In this document: positions 13,033-23,500 of the stretch, piece by piece
Layout of the letters: each line of letters begins with the position of its first letter
Numbering within the stretch: position 1 is the first letter of the stretch
IMG/VR virus record: IMGVR_UViG_3300028045_000824
Coordinates: 1-31,202 of that record
Length of the DNA: 31,202 nt
From: a virus
Strand: one strand, 5' to 3'
Program-made: the position numbers and the translations under genes
Notes under the pieces: model-generated
Told to the model about the DNA's origin: nothing
The model's input: the letters and a program-made list of their open reading frames with translations, nothing else
The model's database searches: none

Positions 13033-14349
13033 TTAGAACGATTCTAATGGTATCCGTTTCCAAATATCGTGCCCTTGCACGTATATTGTTGCAACTGTGC
13101 CACTGAGCAATGCAGAGTCAGATACATCTGTTAATTCTACTTCAGGACCTGCAACACCACCAGCAACACGAGATTTGCTAAGTGTTATAGTAGTTGTTGA
13201 GGGAGCAGTTTTAACATAGTATGTTGCATTTTCTTCTAAATTAGCATTAGTAACATTAGCACCTGAAAAAATTATTGGTTGATTTGGACAGAATGAGTTA
13301 GCAACTGGTGCTAAAGCACCTGAAAATGTAATCACATTACTAGCAACTGCTTGTAGATTTCCTGCTGTTACATTACTGTCATAAGTTCCTACACAAAGAT
13401 ATGTATAACCTATGGGTGATGCCTGCATAGTGCCTGTAGCAGTTGAGAGTGTTAGAGGTGTAGTAAGTGCGGCATCAGTTGTAACTACAAAACTAGTGTC
13501 TGTTGTAATAGTCGAAACATAGTATGTTGTTCCTGCAACTGGTCCACCAAAAATTGCGTTTCCACCTTGTCCAGTGAATTCAATTGGCATACCTATGTAG
13601 AATCCTTCTGTAGAATCAGTAGTGAAAACATTCGTTGTAACTGTTGTAGCAGTCACTGTGATAGGTTCTACGACAGGAGTAAGAGCAATATCTCCGTTTC
13701 TATCACCTACGTAGCCTGTTGGTGTCATTGCTTGTCTAACTTCAACTTGTGATGTTTGATAACCTCTGTTAATAGGTTCTATTGTAACTGTGTTACCACA
13801 GTTTGTAGTTGTAAGTTTGTATTGTAAGTTAGTAACATTATAAGGCGCTTTTGCAATCGTTAAGTTTCCAGCATTAAGTGCATTGTTTTCTACGATATTG
13901 CCACTAGCATTAATAGTACCCGGAAAAGTAATATATGCATCTGAATTTCCAATTGTTAAATCTAATGTGATTTCACTTTTAGTTCCAGAAGGTGCCCAAC
14001 CAGCTATTTGTAATGTAGTGTTGCCTGTAATAGTACCAGTTTGTACATCACCTAAAGTAGCATCTACAACAACTGATCCAGATATTGCATTACCTAGATT
14101 ATATGTAGTCGATCTAAAGCCTCGCACAGCCGCATTACTGATCAGTGTGTTAGCCATATTATTGTCAATAGCAACACCAGTTAAACCTTGTTTGAGTACG
14201 GCTTTGTCTTGCAGTTCTGTAATCTCAGTACTTGCAGTATTTAAATTGTTTTTGATAGATGTGAAATTATCTCTAAATCCTTGAGTGGAGTTATTTTCTC
14301 CTGGGACAGGATAATCGACATTGATTCCGTTTGTATTAATTGTACTCAT
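13033..14349 (-). CDS. Tail-fiber/baseplate-associated structural protein, 438 aa
   Basis: The N-terminus (NVDYPVPGENNSTQGFRDNF, then TSIKNNLNTASTEITELQDKA) resembles the N-terminal module of fiber-like proteins in marine T4-like phages, a short strand followed by a coiled-coil segment. The rest is Thr/Asn/Gly/Val-rich beta structure. Two copies of a module with the pattern P(I/V)xF(T/S)G...TYYV...(T/S)xxT are seen at about residues 240-300 and 345-400; a third copy occurs in the 845-aa protein. A host-binding or baseplate-decorating role is inferred. An ATAAATA promoter lies 25 nt upstream and the leader has a weak AAGAGAA Shine-Dalgarno sequence. It follows the 845-aa gene in the fiber-lysin block. 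Confidence 0.8.
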   Translation of the reverse strand: MSTINTNGINVDYPVPGENNSTQGFRDNFTSIKNNLNTASTEITELQDKAVLKQGLTGVAIDNNMANTLISNAAVRGFRSTTYNLGNAISGSVVVDATLGDVQTGTITGNTTLQIAGWAPSGTKSEITLDLTIGNSDAYITFPGTINASGNIVENNALNAGNLTIAKAPYNVTNLQYKLTTTNCGNTVTIEPINRGYQTSQVEVRQAMTPTGYVGDRNGDIALTPVVEPITVTATTVTTNVFTTDSTEGFYIGMPIEFTGQGGNAIFGGPVAGTTYYVSTITTDTSFVVTTDAALTTPLTLSTATGTMQASPIGYTYLCVGTYDSNVTAGNLQAVASNVITFSGALAPVANSFCPNQPIIFSGANVTNANLEENATYYVKTAPSTTTITLSKSRVAGGVAGPEVELTDVSDSALLSGTVATIYVQGHDIWKRIPLESF

Positions 14350-14373
14350 AATTTGTTTGTTCTCTTAATATAG

Positions 14374-14380
14374 TATTTAT
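14374..14380 (-). promoter_or_regulatory. T4-type late promoter core
   Basis: TTGATAAATACTAT on the minus strand lies between the 845-aa gene stop and the 438-aa gene start. It predicts a leader of about 19 nt. Confidence 0.75.
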
Positions 14381-14389
14381 CAACGTAAA

Positions 14390-16927
14390 TTAGCCGGATA
14401 CATTTCCTTTATCAGGTAATATTGTTTTTCTAGGGAATAACACATGAAAATTATCTCTCTCAACTGGATCAAGCGGTGGAGACGCACTAGGTAGTCCTGT
14501 CCATGCAGGAGGAGTAGTGTTATTATCATAGTCAAATGTAATAGATTTATCGACTGTTATTCTATCTAACTCAAAGTTAATTTGATTTAATGTATAAGGT
14601 TTCCCTAGCGGATCTAACCATAATGTTTCGATATTGTTTTTAATTGTATCAGCAGTTCCTGGCTTGCAATATGCAAGAACCCAAGCAGGAGTATATCCTA
14701 ACGTTGAACCGTTTGCTTGTTGACTAGTCATCCATTCAGGAAGTAATCTAAAGTCGAATTCTTGTCCTAAATTTTGACCAACCCTTGATCTCATATTTGG
14801 TAAACTGTTTGGATATAATGCTTGAGCAAATCCTGGAGTTAAGGCTGTATAATATTGTGGATTACCGTCAGCATCGTTATCTATGTAACTTGTGTATATA
14901 TCCATCTCACTTGTATACCATGGGCCTTTGTTTAATGGAATATCTCTTGGCCATAAAATGCCTTCACTAACACTTTTGCCTTTAGGATTAACTAAGTTGT
15001 CTTGTACTTCTGAATATACAACTTCATATACTACTGTGCCTGCCGCATTTTTTGCAACTGCTGTTTTTAATTCTCCTAAAGTAATATATCTCCAATAATG
15101 ATTTTTAGTAATAGCCGCAACATATTCATCAAAGTCACTTGCATAAATTCCATATGCATGTTCATATACTATACTAGATGCTTTACCAAAATTAGAATCT
15201 TCTACTCTATACAAGTCTGCTGTAGGGAAAATTGTAGTGCTAGTTAATAACTGCTTAATGATTGCTCTATCTTCAAGTGAAGGAGCACACTTAATGTACA
15301 ACGTGTCTGTTGGTTGATCGAATTCCTGATCAATTACTAATGTAAATTCTCTTTGAGAAAATACAACAGGATATAACGGAGAGTATGCTTCTATAGTAAA
15401 AGTGAATGTAGTTTGATCATCTAATTCTAATAATTCATCTGTAGGTTGATATGCAACTATGCCTGAAATTCCGCCATCTGCGAGTACTGTTAAGTTTGGA
15501 GGTAGTTTTCCACTAGTTACTCTATAAGATAATGCTACGTCAGATGTTGCTTCAACTGCTAAGATTGATGTTTCACTATTATTCATTTTACCAAGATCAC
15601 TAGGCGTAATCCAAGTAATAATACCATTGATGTCATTAGCAATAGTCATTTGGAAATTAAAGACAGCACTAGAAACATTAGTAAAGTTTGTCTTTCTAAC
15701 ACTCACAGAAAAACTATAATTATTAATACTGTTTTCTGCAATGACTGGAGTTCCTGTTATCCAACCAGTTGTAGCATCACCGACTAAACCTAAAGGCAAG
15801 TTTGCGAATTGATATGTTAATGCATCGCCATCGAAGTCATGTCCTAACATTTTCCATGAAAAGTATTCTCCACTTTGAAACTGTCCCATGAGAGCAGATT
15901 CGCTTGGTGAATAAGTGAGATTTAGATCGTTGTTAGGGAATACATAGTATCCATAATTAGTAGGATCATTGACACCTACATTAAATGTTGATGGTCTTGT
16001 ATTGTAGATTGTGGGAACTCTTGTGTTAGCAGGAAATCCAGGACCTCCTACACTTGTTGGTGCATTTTGATTTGCTACAATAATTAAATATGATTGTAAG
16101 TTGTTTCCTAAAGCAGATAATAGTTCTAGTGTGAAACTAAATGTTTGTACAGTTGGCTCACCTATTTGAATTTGTGGCAAGGTAGTTGTCATAATACCAG
16201 TGCCATCAGTCAGACTAAGAATTGTTCCGCCACGTGTCAAAGAAATAGTAAACGTTGTTGAATTTATTATTGAATGTACAAAGTAAGTAGTATTAGATAT
16301 TAATCCACCAAATAACGATCCTGAAAACACAACAGGTCTATCTATAACGAATTCATCAGTACTTAGTACTTCTATCACATTAGATGACACAGATACCGCA
16401 GTTGTAGATACAGCAGAGTAATTAATATTAATGATAGGAGCTTCTGGATATCCTCTGATTAAACCTTTTTCATTTATTTCTAAGCCAGGAGGAAGTTTGC
16501 CTTGTGCTAATCTAATTGTTATTTCGTTAGTAGGGATCGGATTGTTATATTCTACTTGCAGTTCTCGCCAAATACTGTCATTAGTATTAAGTATTGTTCC
16601 TGTAGGAGTAGTAAATGTAGGAGTAGCAACGCCACTAATCTCTATGCTAAATGCTCTGTCTGCTATTTCAGTAGCATTACTTGCTTCTGATGCTCTTACA
16701 GCAAAGTTATATACAGTATCGACACCAACGCTTCCTGGTGTGCCTGATAAGATACCAGTAGTACTGTTTAGTGTCAATCCTGCAGGCAACGAGCCACTTA
16801 ATACTGCATAAGATAATGTATCTGACACATCATCAGGAGTTGCTGAGAATGTGAAAGATAAAGGAATCAATGAGGGATATGCACCTATTGATCCTTTGGG
16901 AGTTACCCAAGTTGGATGATGACTCAT
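14390..16927 (-). CDS. Large structural protein with Ig-like (He_PIG-type) repeats, 845 aa
   Basis: At least four units carry the putative-Ig signature (S/K)LPxGLxx...GxIxGxP: SGSLPAGLTLNSTTGILSGT (about 44-63), KLPPGLEINEKGLIRGYP (about 145), NLPLGLVGDATTGWITGTP (about 377) and KLPPNLTVLADGGISG (about 470). Between units 2 and 3 lies a module (about 185-245) also present twice in the 438-aa protein. The C-terminal 250 residues (TLYIKCAPSLEDRAIIKQLL onward) are different, mixed alpha/beta, and may be an attachment domain. Ig-like repeats on phage virions are generally thought to bind cell surfaces weakly. The gene overlaps the lysin stop by ATGA and is followed by a separate late promoter. 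Virion location is inference from composition and neighbours. Confidence 0.85.
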   Translation of the reverse strand: MSHHPTWVTPKGSIGAYPSLIPLSFTFSATPDDVSDTLSYAVLSGSLPAGLTLNSTTGILSGTPGSVGVDTVYNFAVRASEASNATEIADRAFSIEISGVATPTFTTPTGTILNTNDSIWRELQVEYNNPIPTNEITIRLAQGKLPPGLEINEKGLIRGYPEAPIININYSAVSTTAVSVSSNVIEVLSTDEFVIDRPVVFSGSLFGGLISNTTYFVHSIINSTTFTISLTRGGTILSLTDGTGIMTTTLPQIQIGEPTVQTFSFTLELLSALGNNLQSYLIIVANQNAPTSVGGPGFPANTRVPTIYNTRPSTFNVGVNDPTNYGYYVFPNNDLNLTYSPSESALMGQFQSGEYFSWKMLGHDFDGDALTYQFANLPLGLVGDATTGWITGTPVIAENSINNYSFSVSVRKTNFTNVSSAVFNFQMTIANDINGIITWITPSDLGKMNNSETSILAVEATSDVALSYRVTSGKLPPNLTVLADGGISGIVAYQPTDELLELDDQTTFTFTIEAYSPLYPVVFSQREFTLVIDQEFDQPTDTLYIKCAPSLEDRAIIKQLLTSTTIFPTADLYRVEDSNFGKASSIVYEHAYGIYASDFDEYVAAITKNHYWRYITLGELKTAVAKNAAGTVVYEVVYSEVQDNLVNPKGKSVSEGILWPRDIPLNKGPWYTSEMDIYTSYIDNDADGNPQYYTALTPGFAQALYPNSLPNMRSRVGQNLGQEFDFRLLPEWMTSQQANGSTLGYTPAWVLAYCKPGTADTIKNNIETLWLDPLGKPYTLNQINFELDRITVDKSITFDYDNNTTPPAWTGLPSASPPLDPVERDNFHVLFPRKTILPDKGNVSG

Positions 16928-17418
16928 TTGTTAAGACCTAAAGAGTAATGCGTTCTACCATCAACTTTACTTGCTGTTAATGTTTTGCCTCTATTACCTT
17001 CTATATTATAAGTTACATGTACCCAGCCAGAGTCTGGTATTCCAGGAGTATAAAATTCTAAAATTACTTGATCAAAGTCTGTGTTCTTTTCAATCCATTT
17101 AGCAAGATCATAATTAGATACACTATGTATTTCTATGTCTGCCGCTTGACCTTTACAATGCTGTGACTTAGAACTTCCGCCAACTGCTTTATTAAGTGCT
17201 TCCCCACGATATCCACTATTAATAATGACAGGTCCAAAATGATCTCTGACTTTTTGTAATACGTTTTCACACAATGCTTTTGCATTTTCTAAATGCTCTT
17301 CAGGCATAGAGTTGTCTAAGCCTTGACGTATAGCAGTTTGACTTTTTTCAAACTCTGTTAGTGTAAAATTCTTTGATAATCTCATTTGTTTCTTACCCTT
17401 CTTAAAGATGCAAAACAT
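16924..17418 (-). CDS. M15-family peptidase (endolysin-like, peptidoglycan-cleaving)
   Basis: This is the Peptidase_M15_3 type. SGYRG at about residues 68-72 is followed by SKSQHCKGQAADIE, giving the zinc ligands His87 and Asp94, and GWVHV supplies the third ligand, His134. Such enzymes cut D-Ala-containing cross-links in peptidoglycan and act as phage endolysins or virion-bound wall hydrolases. I give the ATG at 17418 (164 aa) because it overlaps the fiber stop as TAATG, the same coupling seen elsewhere here. The ATG at 17385 (MRLSKNFTLTEF, 153 aa) is where relatives usually begin and is a real alternative. There is no signal peptide. It sits between two tail-associated genes, so a tail-associated wall-cleaving role is possible; no holin is adjacent. 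Confidence 0.88.
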   Translation of the reverse strand: MFCIFKKGKKQMRLSKNFTLTEFEKSQTAIRQGLDNSMPEEHLENAKALCENVLQKVRDHFGPVIINSGYRGEALNKAVGGSSKSQHCKGQAADIEIHSVSNYDLAKWIEKNTDFDQVILEFYTPGIPDSGWVHVTYNIEGNRGKTLTASKVDGRTHYSLGLNK

Positions 17419-20400
17419 TATGCATATGTTGCGCCAACAGTATACCAATTTGTAGAGTTTGTACAAATATATTGTAATGTTGCACCCTCTGGATGCGTGA
17501 ATGCATTGTTAGTACCTAATGAATTTATTTCATCACTAGTGTTCGGATATACTTTGAATGAGTTAGATACAGTATTGATTATGAATACTACTAATCCACC
17601 TTGAGCAACTGGTAATTTAATACCATTAGATGCTGATGCTGACGTTACTCTGTTAATTTCAGTTGTTAATGTAAACGCATCGCCCTGTGAACTACCTGAA
17701 GCACTTACAGAGTCACTAGATGAATGGAATAGAAACGAACTGACTGATGTTATATTTGGTTGTGCGGCAGTTGTTACCGTGCCTGCTAGTGGAGCACTAC
17801 CTGCTGATGCGGCATATGTTGAGTTTGCTACTACGCCAGTAACATTACCACCTGCTACATTGTTTGCTATTGCCGCAAATCCTACTTGCCCACCTACATT
17901 TGAACCAGTTATATTAGTTAAGTTGGCACCATCGCCTGACACAGATGTAAATGTACCACGTGTAGCAGAGATATTACCTACAGAAACGTTACCAGTTACT
18001 GTCAGTGAAGTTAAAGATCCTACTGAAGTAATATTAGGTTGTGCGGCTGTTGTTACTGTACCAGCAGTCGTTGCACTAGTTGCAACTGTCGCACTTGATA
18101 CAGCACCAGAAACATTAGATCCTACTATATTAGATAAACCACCACCATCACCAGATATTAAACCAGTGTTTGCTGTGATGTTAACTGCTGTAATTAATCC
18201 ATTAACATCTAACCCAGTTAAAGTACCAACTGACGTGATGTTTGGTTGAGCGGCTGTTGTTACAGTCTGTGCTGTTGTTGCTGTTGTTGCAGACGATACT
18301 GCACCAACTACGTTGCTTCCAGATACGCTATTTGCAACTGACGCAAATCCAACTTCGCCAGATACATTACCACCTGTTACAGCATTTGCTGTTGCCGCGA
18401 ATGATACTTGACCTGCGACATTTGCTCCTGCTACTGCGTTTGCTGTTACTGCTGTTGTTGCTGTTGTTGCTAAAGGAACTTCACTTACATTTGCTCCAGT
18501 AATATTTGTTAATCCTGCGCCATTACCTTTAAACGATCCTGTTCCTGCTGATATTTCGATATTACCTGCGTTAGTAATAACGTCAGAGTTTGTGTTGAAA
18601 CTTCCACCTAAGATTAATGAAGTTAAAGTACCAACACTTGTAATGTTTGGTTGTGCCGCAGTTGATAATGGTCCACTTATAACTGGTGCACTAAAAGTAC
18701 CTGTTGTTTTGTTGAATGTAAATCCTGTATTACCAGCATACAAGCCTGAACCGTCATTGAATATGACCTGAGTATTTGCACCAGGCGCCGCAGTTACTGC
18801 TGTTGACCATGTTAAACCACCTGCGCCATCTGTTCTTAAGAATGAGTCTGCTACTCCACCTGTAATTGTTACATTACTTTCTGGTCCTAAGTTAGCAGTA
18901 CTATTGAAATTTATGTTGTTATCGAATCCACCTGATACAGACATTGAGCCTGCAACTTCCATGTTTGTTCCTGAATCTTTAACTTGTACTACGTTTGCTG
19001 AACCATTGATTGAAACTCTGAATGGTCCGTTAGTATCCACTATTGCATTACTTGTGCCGTTTGTAATAGCGGCACCTGCTGATACAGATATGTTAGATAG
19101 ACCACCACCATCACCAGTAATAAGACCAGTTGTAGTTAAATTTCCAGCATCGATATTTCCTGTAACATTCAATGATGTTAGAGTACCTGTACTTGTTATG
19201 TTTGGTTGTGCGCCAGTTTCTACTGTTCCTGCTGATACTGCATATGTTGCATTTGCTACAGTACCTGATACATTAGCACCAGCAACTGAATTTGCTACTA
19301 CTGAGAATCCAACTTCGCCAGATACGTTTGCACCAGCGACTGAGTTTGCTATAGCGGCATTCGTAACTTCACCTGAGACATTTGCTCCCGCTACTGAATT
19401 AGCAGTTATAGCAAAGTTTACTTGTCCAGTTACATTAGAACCAGCAACTGCGTTAGCACTATCTGATGATACTGCATGTGTAGCATTGGCTACTGCACCT
19501 GAGACATTTGCTCCTGCAATTGCGGCCAGGTTAGCACCGTCACCTGAAACATATGTGAATACACCACCTGTGCCAGACACATTGCCTGCAGACACATTAC
19601 CTGTTACAGATAATGCTGATAATGTGCCGACACTTGTGATATTTGGCTGTGCCGCTGTAGTAACTGTTCCTGCTAATGGCGAACTGCCTGCTGATACTGC
19701 ATATGTTGCATTCGCTACTAAGCCTACATTACCACCTGCAATATTTGATAAGCCACCACCGTCACCTGTAAATAATCCTGTATTTGCTGTAAATGATTGT
19801 GCTGTGACAATTCCATTAACACCTAATGCTGATAACGTTCCTACTGATGTGATGTTTGGTTGAGCGGCTGTTGTTACTGTGCCTGCTGTTGCGGCTGAAC
19901 CAGTTACACTACCAGTGATTGGTGCAGTTACAGTAAGTCCAGATAGAGTTCCTACTGATGTAATATTTGTTTGGGCGGCTGTACTTAAAGTACCTGTTAA
20001 TGTAGTGGCACCGATAATGCCTGTGTTAGCATAGACATTTCCTGCTACTACATTATTAGTTAATGTTATGTTATTGCCATCTATGTTGCCATTACCTGAT
20101 GATGTGTTTGCTAAGATATAACCGAAGTCGCCTGCCGCATAAACCGCAGTAGGAGGCAGATCAATGTAAAGAGATTGACTTGTGTTTTCTATTTTTGCAA
20201 CTGATAGTGTTCCTGGATTGCTTATCCCTAAATCTAATGTAGATGATCTAACAGTCCAGTTGGCAATGTTCGCAGAAATAACTACGTTGCCTGTAGGTTG
20301 ATTTACTTGAATTCCAGACCCTGCAGTTTTGTTAACAGATATAACGGCTTGATCACCGAGACCAGCAAATACTTCTGTAAAATTTAACTGAACTTTCTCA

Positions 20401-20471
20401 AATGCCGAGCGGATAGCATCTGCATTGGGATCGTCTGGGAATGCTCCGAAATCTATATTTCTTTGTGACAT
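17418..20471 (-). CDS. Giant repetitive tail fiber-like protein, 1017 aa
   Basis: The N-terminus RNIDFGAFPDDPNADAIRSA then FEKVQLNFTEVF is a fiber attachment module seen in marine T4-like phages. The body is built of repeats: eight copies of a block like TAAQPNITSVGTLTSL, six like GDGGGLSNI, and more than ten like AGANVSGEV or ATANAVAG. This Gly/Ala/Thr/Val/Asn pattern fits an extended beta-solenoid or trimeric fiber shaft. The last ~100 residues (from FLFHSSSDSVSASG) leave the repeats and end with a compact beta tip (LQYICTNSTNWYTVGATYA), the likely receptor-facing or knob end. The ATG follows TTAGGAAAG and an ATAAATA promoter. The stop overlaps the lysin ATG. It probably recognises the host surface. 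Confidence 0.9.
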   Translation of the reverse strand: MSQRNIDFGAFPDDPNADAIRSAFEKVQLNFTEVFAGLGDQAVISVNKTAGSGIQVNQPTGNVVISANIANWTVRSSTLDLGISNPGTLSVAKIENTSQSLYIDLPPTAVYAAGDFGYILANTSSGNGNIDGNNITLTNNVVAGNVYANTGIIGATTLTGTLSTAAQTNITSVGTLSGLTVTAPITGSVTGSAATAGTVTTAAQPNITSVGTLSALGVNGIVTAQSFTANTGLFTGDGGGLSNIAGGNVGLVANATYAVSAGSSPLAGTVTTAAQPNITSVGTLSALSVTGNVSAGNVSGTGGVFTYVSGDGANLAAIAGANVSGAVANATHAVSSDSANAVAGSNVTGQVNFAITANSVAGANVSGEVTNAAIANSVAGANVSGEVGFSVVANSVAGANVSGTVANATYAVSAGTVETGAQPNITSTGTLTSLNVTGNIDAGNLTTTGLITGDGGGLSNISVSAGAAITNGTSNAIVDTNGPFRVSINGSANVVQVKDSGTNMEVAGSMSVSGGFDNNINFNSTANLGPESNVTITGGVADSFLRTDGAGGLTWSTAVTAAPGANTQVIFNDGSGLYAGNTGFTFNKTTGTFSAPVISGPLSTAAQPNITSVGTLTSLILGGSFNTNSDVITNAGNIEISAGTGSFKGNGAGLTNITGANVSEVPLATTATTAVTANAVAGANVAGQVSFAATANAVTGGNVSGEVGFASVANSVSGSNVVGAVSSATTATTAQTVTTAAQPNITSVGTLTGLDVNGLITAVNITANTGLISGDGGGLSNIVGSNVSGAVSSATVATSATTAGTVTTAAQPNITSVGSLTSLTVTGNVSVGNISATRGTFTSVSGDGANLTNITGSNVGGQVGFAAIANNVAGGNVTGVVANSTYAASAGSAPLAGTVTTAAQPNITSVSSFLFHSSSDSVSASGSSQGDAFTLTTEINRVTSASASNGIKLPVAQGGLVVFIINTVSNSFKVYPNTSDEINSLGTNNAFTHPEGATLQYICTNSTNWYTVGATYA
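17735..19990 (-). repeat. Degenerate coding repeats of the fiber shaft
   Basis: Within the 1017-aa fiber gene, near-identical DNA phrases recur (plus-strand examples: gatgtgatgtttggttg, gcggctgttgttactgt, ttacctgctgatactgcat-like). They track the AAQPNITSVG, GDGGGLSNI and NVSGxV protein repeats. They are long enough to recombine and change shaft length. Confidence 0.8.
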
Positions 20472-20493
20472 AACAATTCTTTCCTAATAGTAG

Positions 20494-20500
20494 TATTTAT
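20494..20500 (-). promoter_or_regulatory. T4-type late promoter core for the fiber gene
   Basis: CGATAAATACTACT on the minus strand, with a leader containing TTAGGAAAG ahead of the ATG at 20471. Confidence 0.75.
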
Positions 20501-20525
20501 CGTTTGGAGATATTCTTCGTTATCC

Positions 20526-20553
20526 AAAAAAATACCCGACATTGCCGGGTATT
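20526..20553 (-). terminator. Intrinsic terminator after the 1042-aa acidic gene
   Basis: AATACCCG-(7-nt loop)-CGGGTATT is a perfect 8-bp stem. On the minus strand it is followed by a run of T. It lies 25 nt past the stop at 20578 and upstream of the fiber promoter. Confidence 0.88.
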
Positions 20554-20577
20554 GTAAAAGTAAAAACTTCGTAGTTA

Positions 20578-23500
20578 TTATTTTTCAGATAGGCTGTCAA
20601 GTTTGTTCAACATAGTTGCAAAACCAGATGATGATAAAACACTGCCTTCTTTAACTACGTCAGCACCGTTATATCCCATTCTGTCATCTTGACCAGCAAT
20701 AACTGGAATAGTTGTTTGACCTGTTGATTTCTGCTTGTTAAGTCCACCAGAGATAACTTTAGTCATAAAGTCAATGTCTTGTTCAAACGAAGTTTCCATG
20801 CCATCTTTACCAGCATCGTTAGCCCATTCGTCAAGTTTTTCTTCTTTATCATCTTCATACTCTTTGAATAGAGGCTTGTGCATACGATAGATGTCTTTAA
20901 TATCTCTCATACCGAACTTAGGAATTTTTTTGCCATTGACTATATCATCTGGGGAATCTATGTATTTTTCTAACGAGTTTTTTTTCTTTTCTCTATCAGA
21001 CTTGTCTTCTTCATCATGCGGACCGTCTGGATCGATAAAAGGCTCATTACTTGTATGGTGATGACCATCTGGATTCTTTTCTTCTGCTACTGCAAACTCT
21101 CTTTGATCATCAGTTTGAGTTTCAGTTACAGGCTCGATTGATCCATCTAAACTATCAGCAGATGCATCTTCTGCACCTTCTGTTGTTAAGTTATCATCGT
21201 CATGTTGTGATAAAGGCTGAGTAGGCTCTTCTGATGCTTCTACACCGACTTCTGCTAGTAAGTCTAAAGTTCTAAGATTTTCTTCTAAAGAAGGCTTTCT
21301 GTCTTCTTTGTCTCTCTTACCAAACTTACCATCTGTGTCACCTCTACGGGCTTTTTCACTTTGTTTGTGATCTGACTCTTTACCGTGTTTCTCGCCATCA
21401 GATTCGTCTTCTTTGTCATCGTAGCCTTGCTTTTTCGTATCCTTAAATTCATCTAACTGGGCAAGTTCATCCAACTGAGCAAGAGTTTCTTCTAAAGATT
21501 TCTCTCTGTGATGATCTTTGTAGTCATCATATTCTAAATCTTTAGTGACATCTTCGCCATCTCTACCTGAATGCTTACGACCGTCATAATCTGCATCATG
21601 TGCAACTTCTTTACCTGCTCTTTCAGCATGGTCGTCCATTTCTGCATCTGATTCTTCTTCTAAATGTCCGCCGTGTCTATGACCGAAGTCTCCACGTTCC
21701 TGATCTCTACGTCCTGCGTAGTCATCATCTTTACCAGACTCTTTGCCATCTTTCATGCCAAGTTCTTCGTCTTCTCTGTCGTTATAACCTTGGTCTTCAT
21801 CGACTGAATCGCATCCACAACCTTCGTTAGTCATTTTTGATCCACATGCTTCGCACATTTTATGTTCTTCGTCTACTACTTCTTCTTCGTAGTCAACGTC
21901 AACAGTTCCTGGTGCTTCTGCATCATCTTCCATATCGACAATACCCATTAACTTGAGCATGTCATCATGTGAACCTTGAGGCTCTTCTGATGGTGATTCT
22001 GAACCATAGAATGATACGTCTGCAACATCTGGTGTTACAACTTCCATTTCAGGATCGCCATAGTTTCCCATGCCAACGTCTTTAACGAACTTGATTAACT
22101 TGTCTGCTTCTGCATCTGTAGCATTAACACTAACTCTGTCTTCTTGTCCTTCCATTCCAGACTGAACTGAGATGTTAACACCTTCTTCTACAGTCTGACC
22201 TTCATTTAATACAGACTCTAGTTCTGCTTCTAATGATTCAAATGTCCAAGCATCTTCATATGTTGCTTCTTTGTCGCCTTCAGTTGATGCATTCCAGTCA
22301 TACTTGTCATCTAAACCAGCATCTTTTTCTTGTTCTGCTACAGTTTTTGTGAATTCTTTTCCGCCTACAGCGAACTTGTCTCCTTTACCTACTTTTGCCA
22401 TAGCGCCTGAAAATGCATTGCCTTCATCAAATTCTGCTTCGTCCATTGCACCGTAAGATGCCATAGTAGATACAACTTCTGATTCAGGTTCTTCATGCAC
22501 GATTCCTACAATTGGCTCGTTACGAATTCCCATTTCTTTTGTAGAATCTTCATAAGCATTCTTCACGCCACATGCTTCATCAAGACCATGTTTATAGCCT
22601 TCATGGTATGCTCTTGCACCTTCAGAACCTTCGTCATGTGGACATGCATACGACCCTTTACATAAACCATGAGCATGACCCATGTGTTTTGCGGCCTTCA
22701 GAATGTGATCTGCGCCTTCTTTTAAGTTTGTTTTAGTATTTTTAATCATAATAGTAAGTTCTTCTTTGTTGCACTTAGGGTGCAGTTGTTGTATTTGTGA
22801 TGTAGACAAACCTTCTGAACACATAGATTTCACTTTTGAAATACTAGGTAGTTTAGTTGATTTGCTTACTTTCTCTTTTACCAGTTGAGGTGTATCAGCA
22901 TCGTTGGCTGCCAAAGCGGCGTTTGCCGCGGCGTTGCCTCTTTCATCGTTAGATGAATTATGTGAGCCATCGTCTGCTGGATATTGAGCACCTTCTGCCA
23001 TGTCTCTATTATCGCCACTTAGTGGAGATGTAAGATCCATTGATGATTCAGGTGGTGTGTCAGTTTCTGCTACTTTACCTTTCCAATCTTTCTTAGATCG
23101 TATAGCAAAATTAATTTGTCGTAATTTAGAAGTTTCTTCTTTAGTTCTGTCTTCTTTGCTTTTTAATGCTGAACGGGCTTTTTGCAATTCTGCGATAGTT
23201 TTGTCTGCCCATTTACCAGTAGATTTAATCTTAGTGTCACCAGCCCATTTTTCATCGAGTTCTTCTTCGTTTAATTCCCCATCACCCATTGTTAAGGTAC
23301 CTTTATCAATTGCTTGTTTGATTTGGTTTGCTGTATTTGGATCACTGACTGTGCCGATTGTCTCGCCATCTTGTGTAATATGTTGTGCTCCAGGCTTTGC
23401 TGGTTCTAATGAAAGTTCTTCAAAGACATTGCTTAATGTACCCTTAACGATACCAACACTTTCATCTAAATCTGGATCATAGTTATCTGATCTTTGTCTA

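Noticed and set aside
18904-19863. 319-residue plus-strand reading frame inside the fiber gene
   Set aside because: It is the antisense of the repetitive fiber repeats; its Pro/Ala/Thr-rich repetitive translation follows from the fiber codons, with no independent promoter or Shine-Dalgarno sequence.
17735-19990. CRISPR-like array in the fiber region
   Set aside because: The repeats are degenerate, unevenly spaced, in frame and translated into fiber repeats; there are no uniform spacers.
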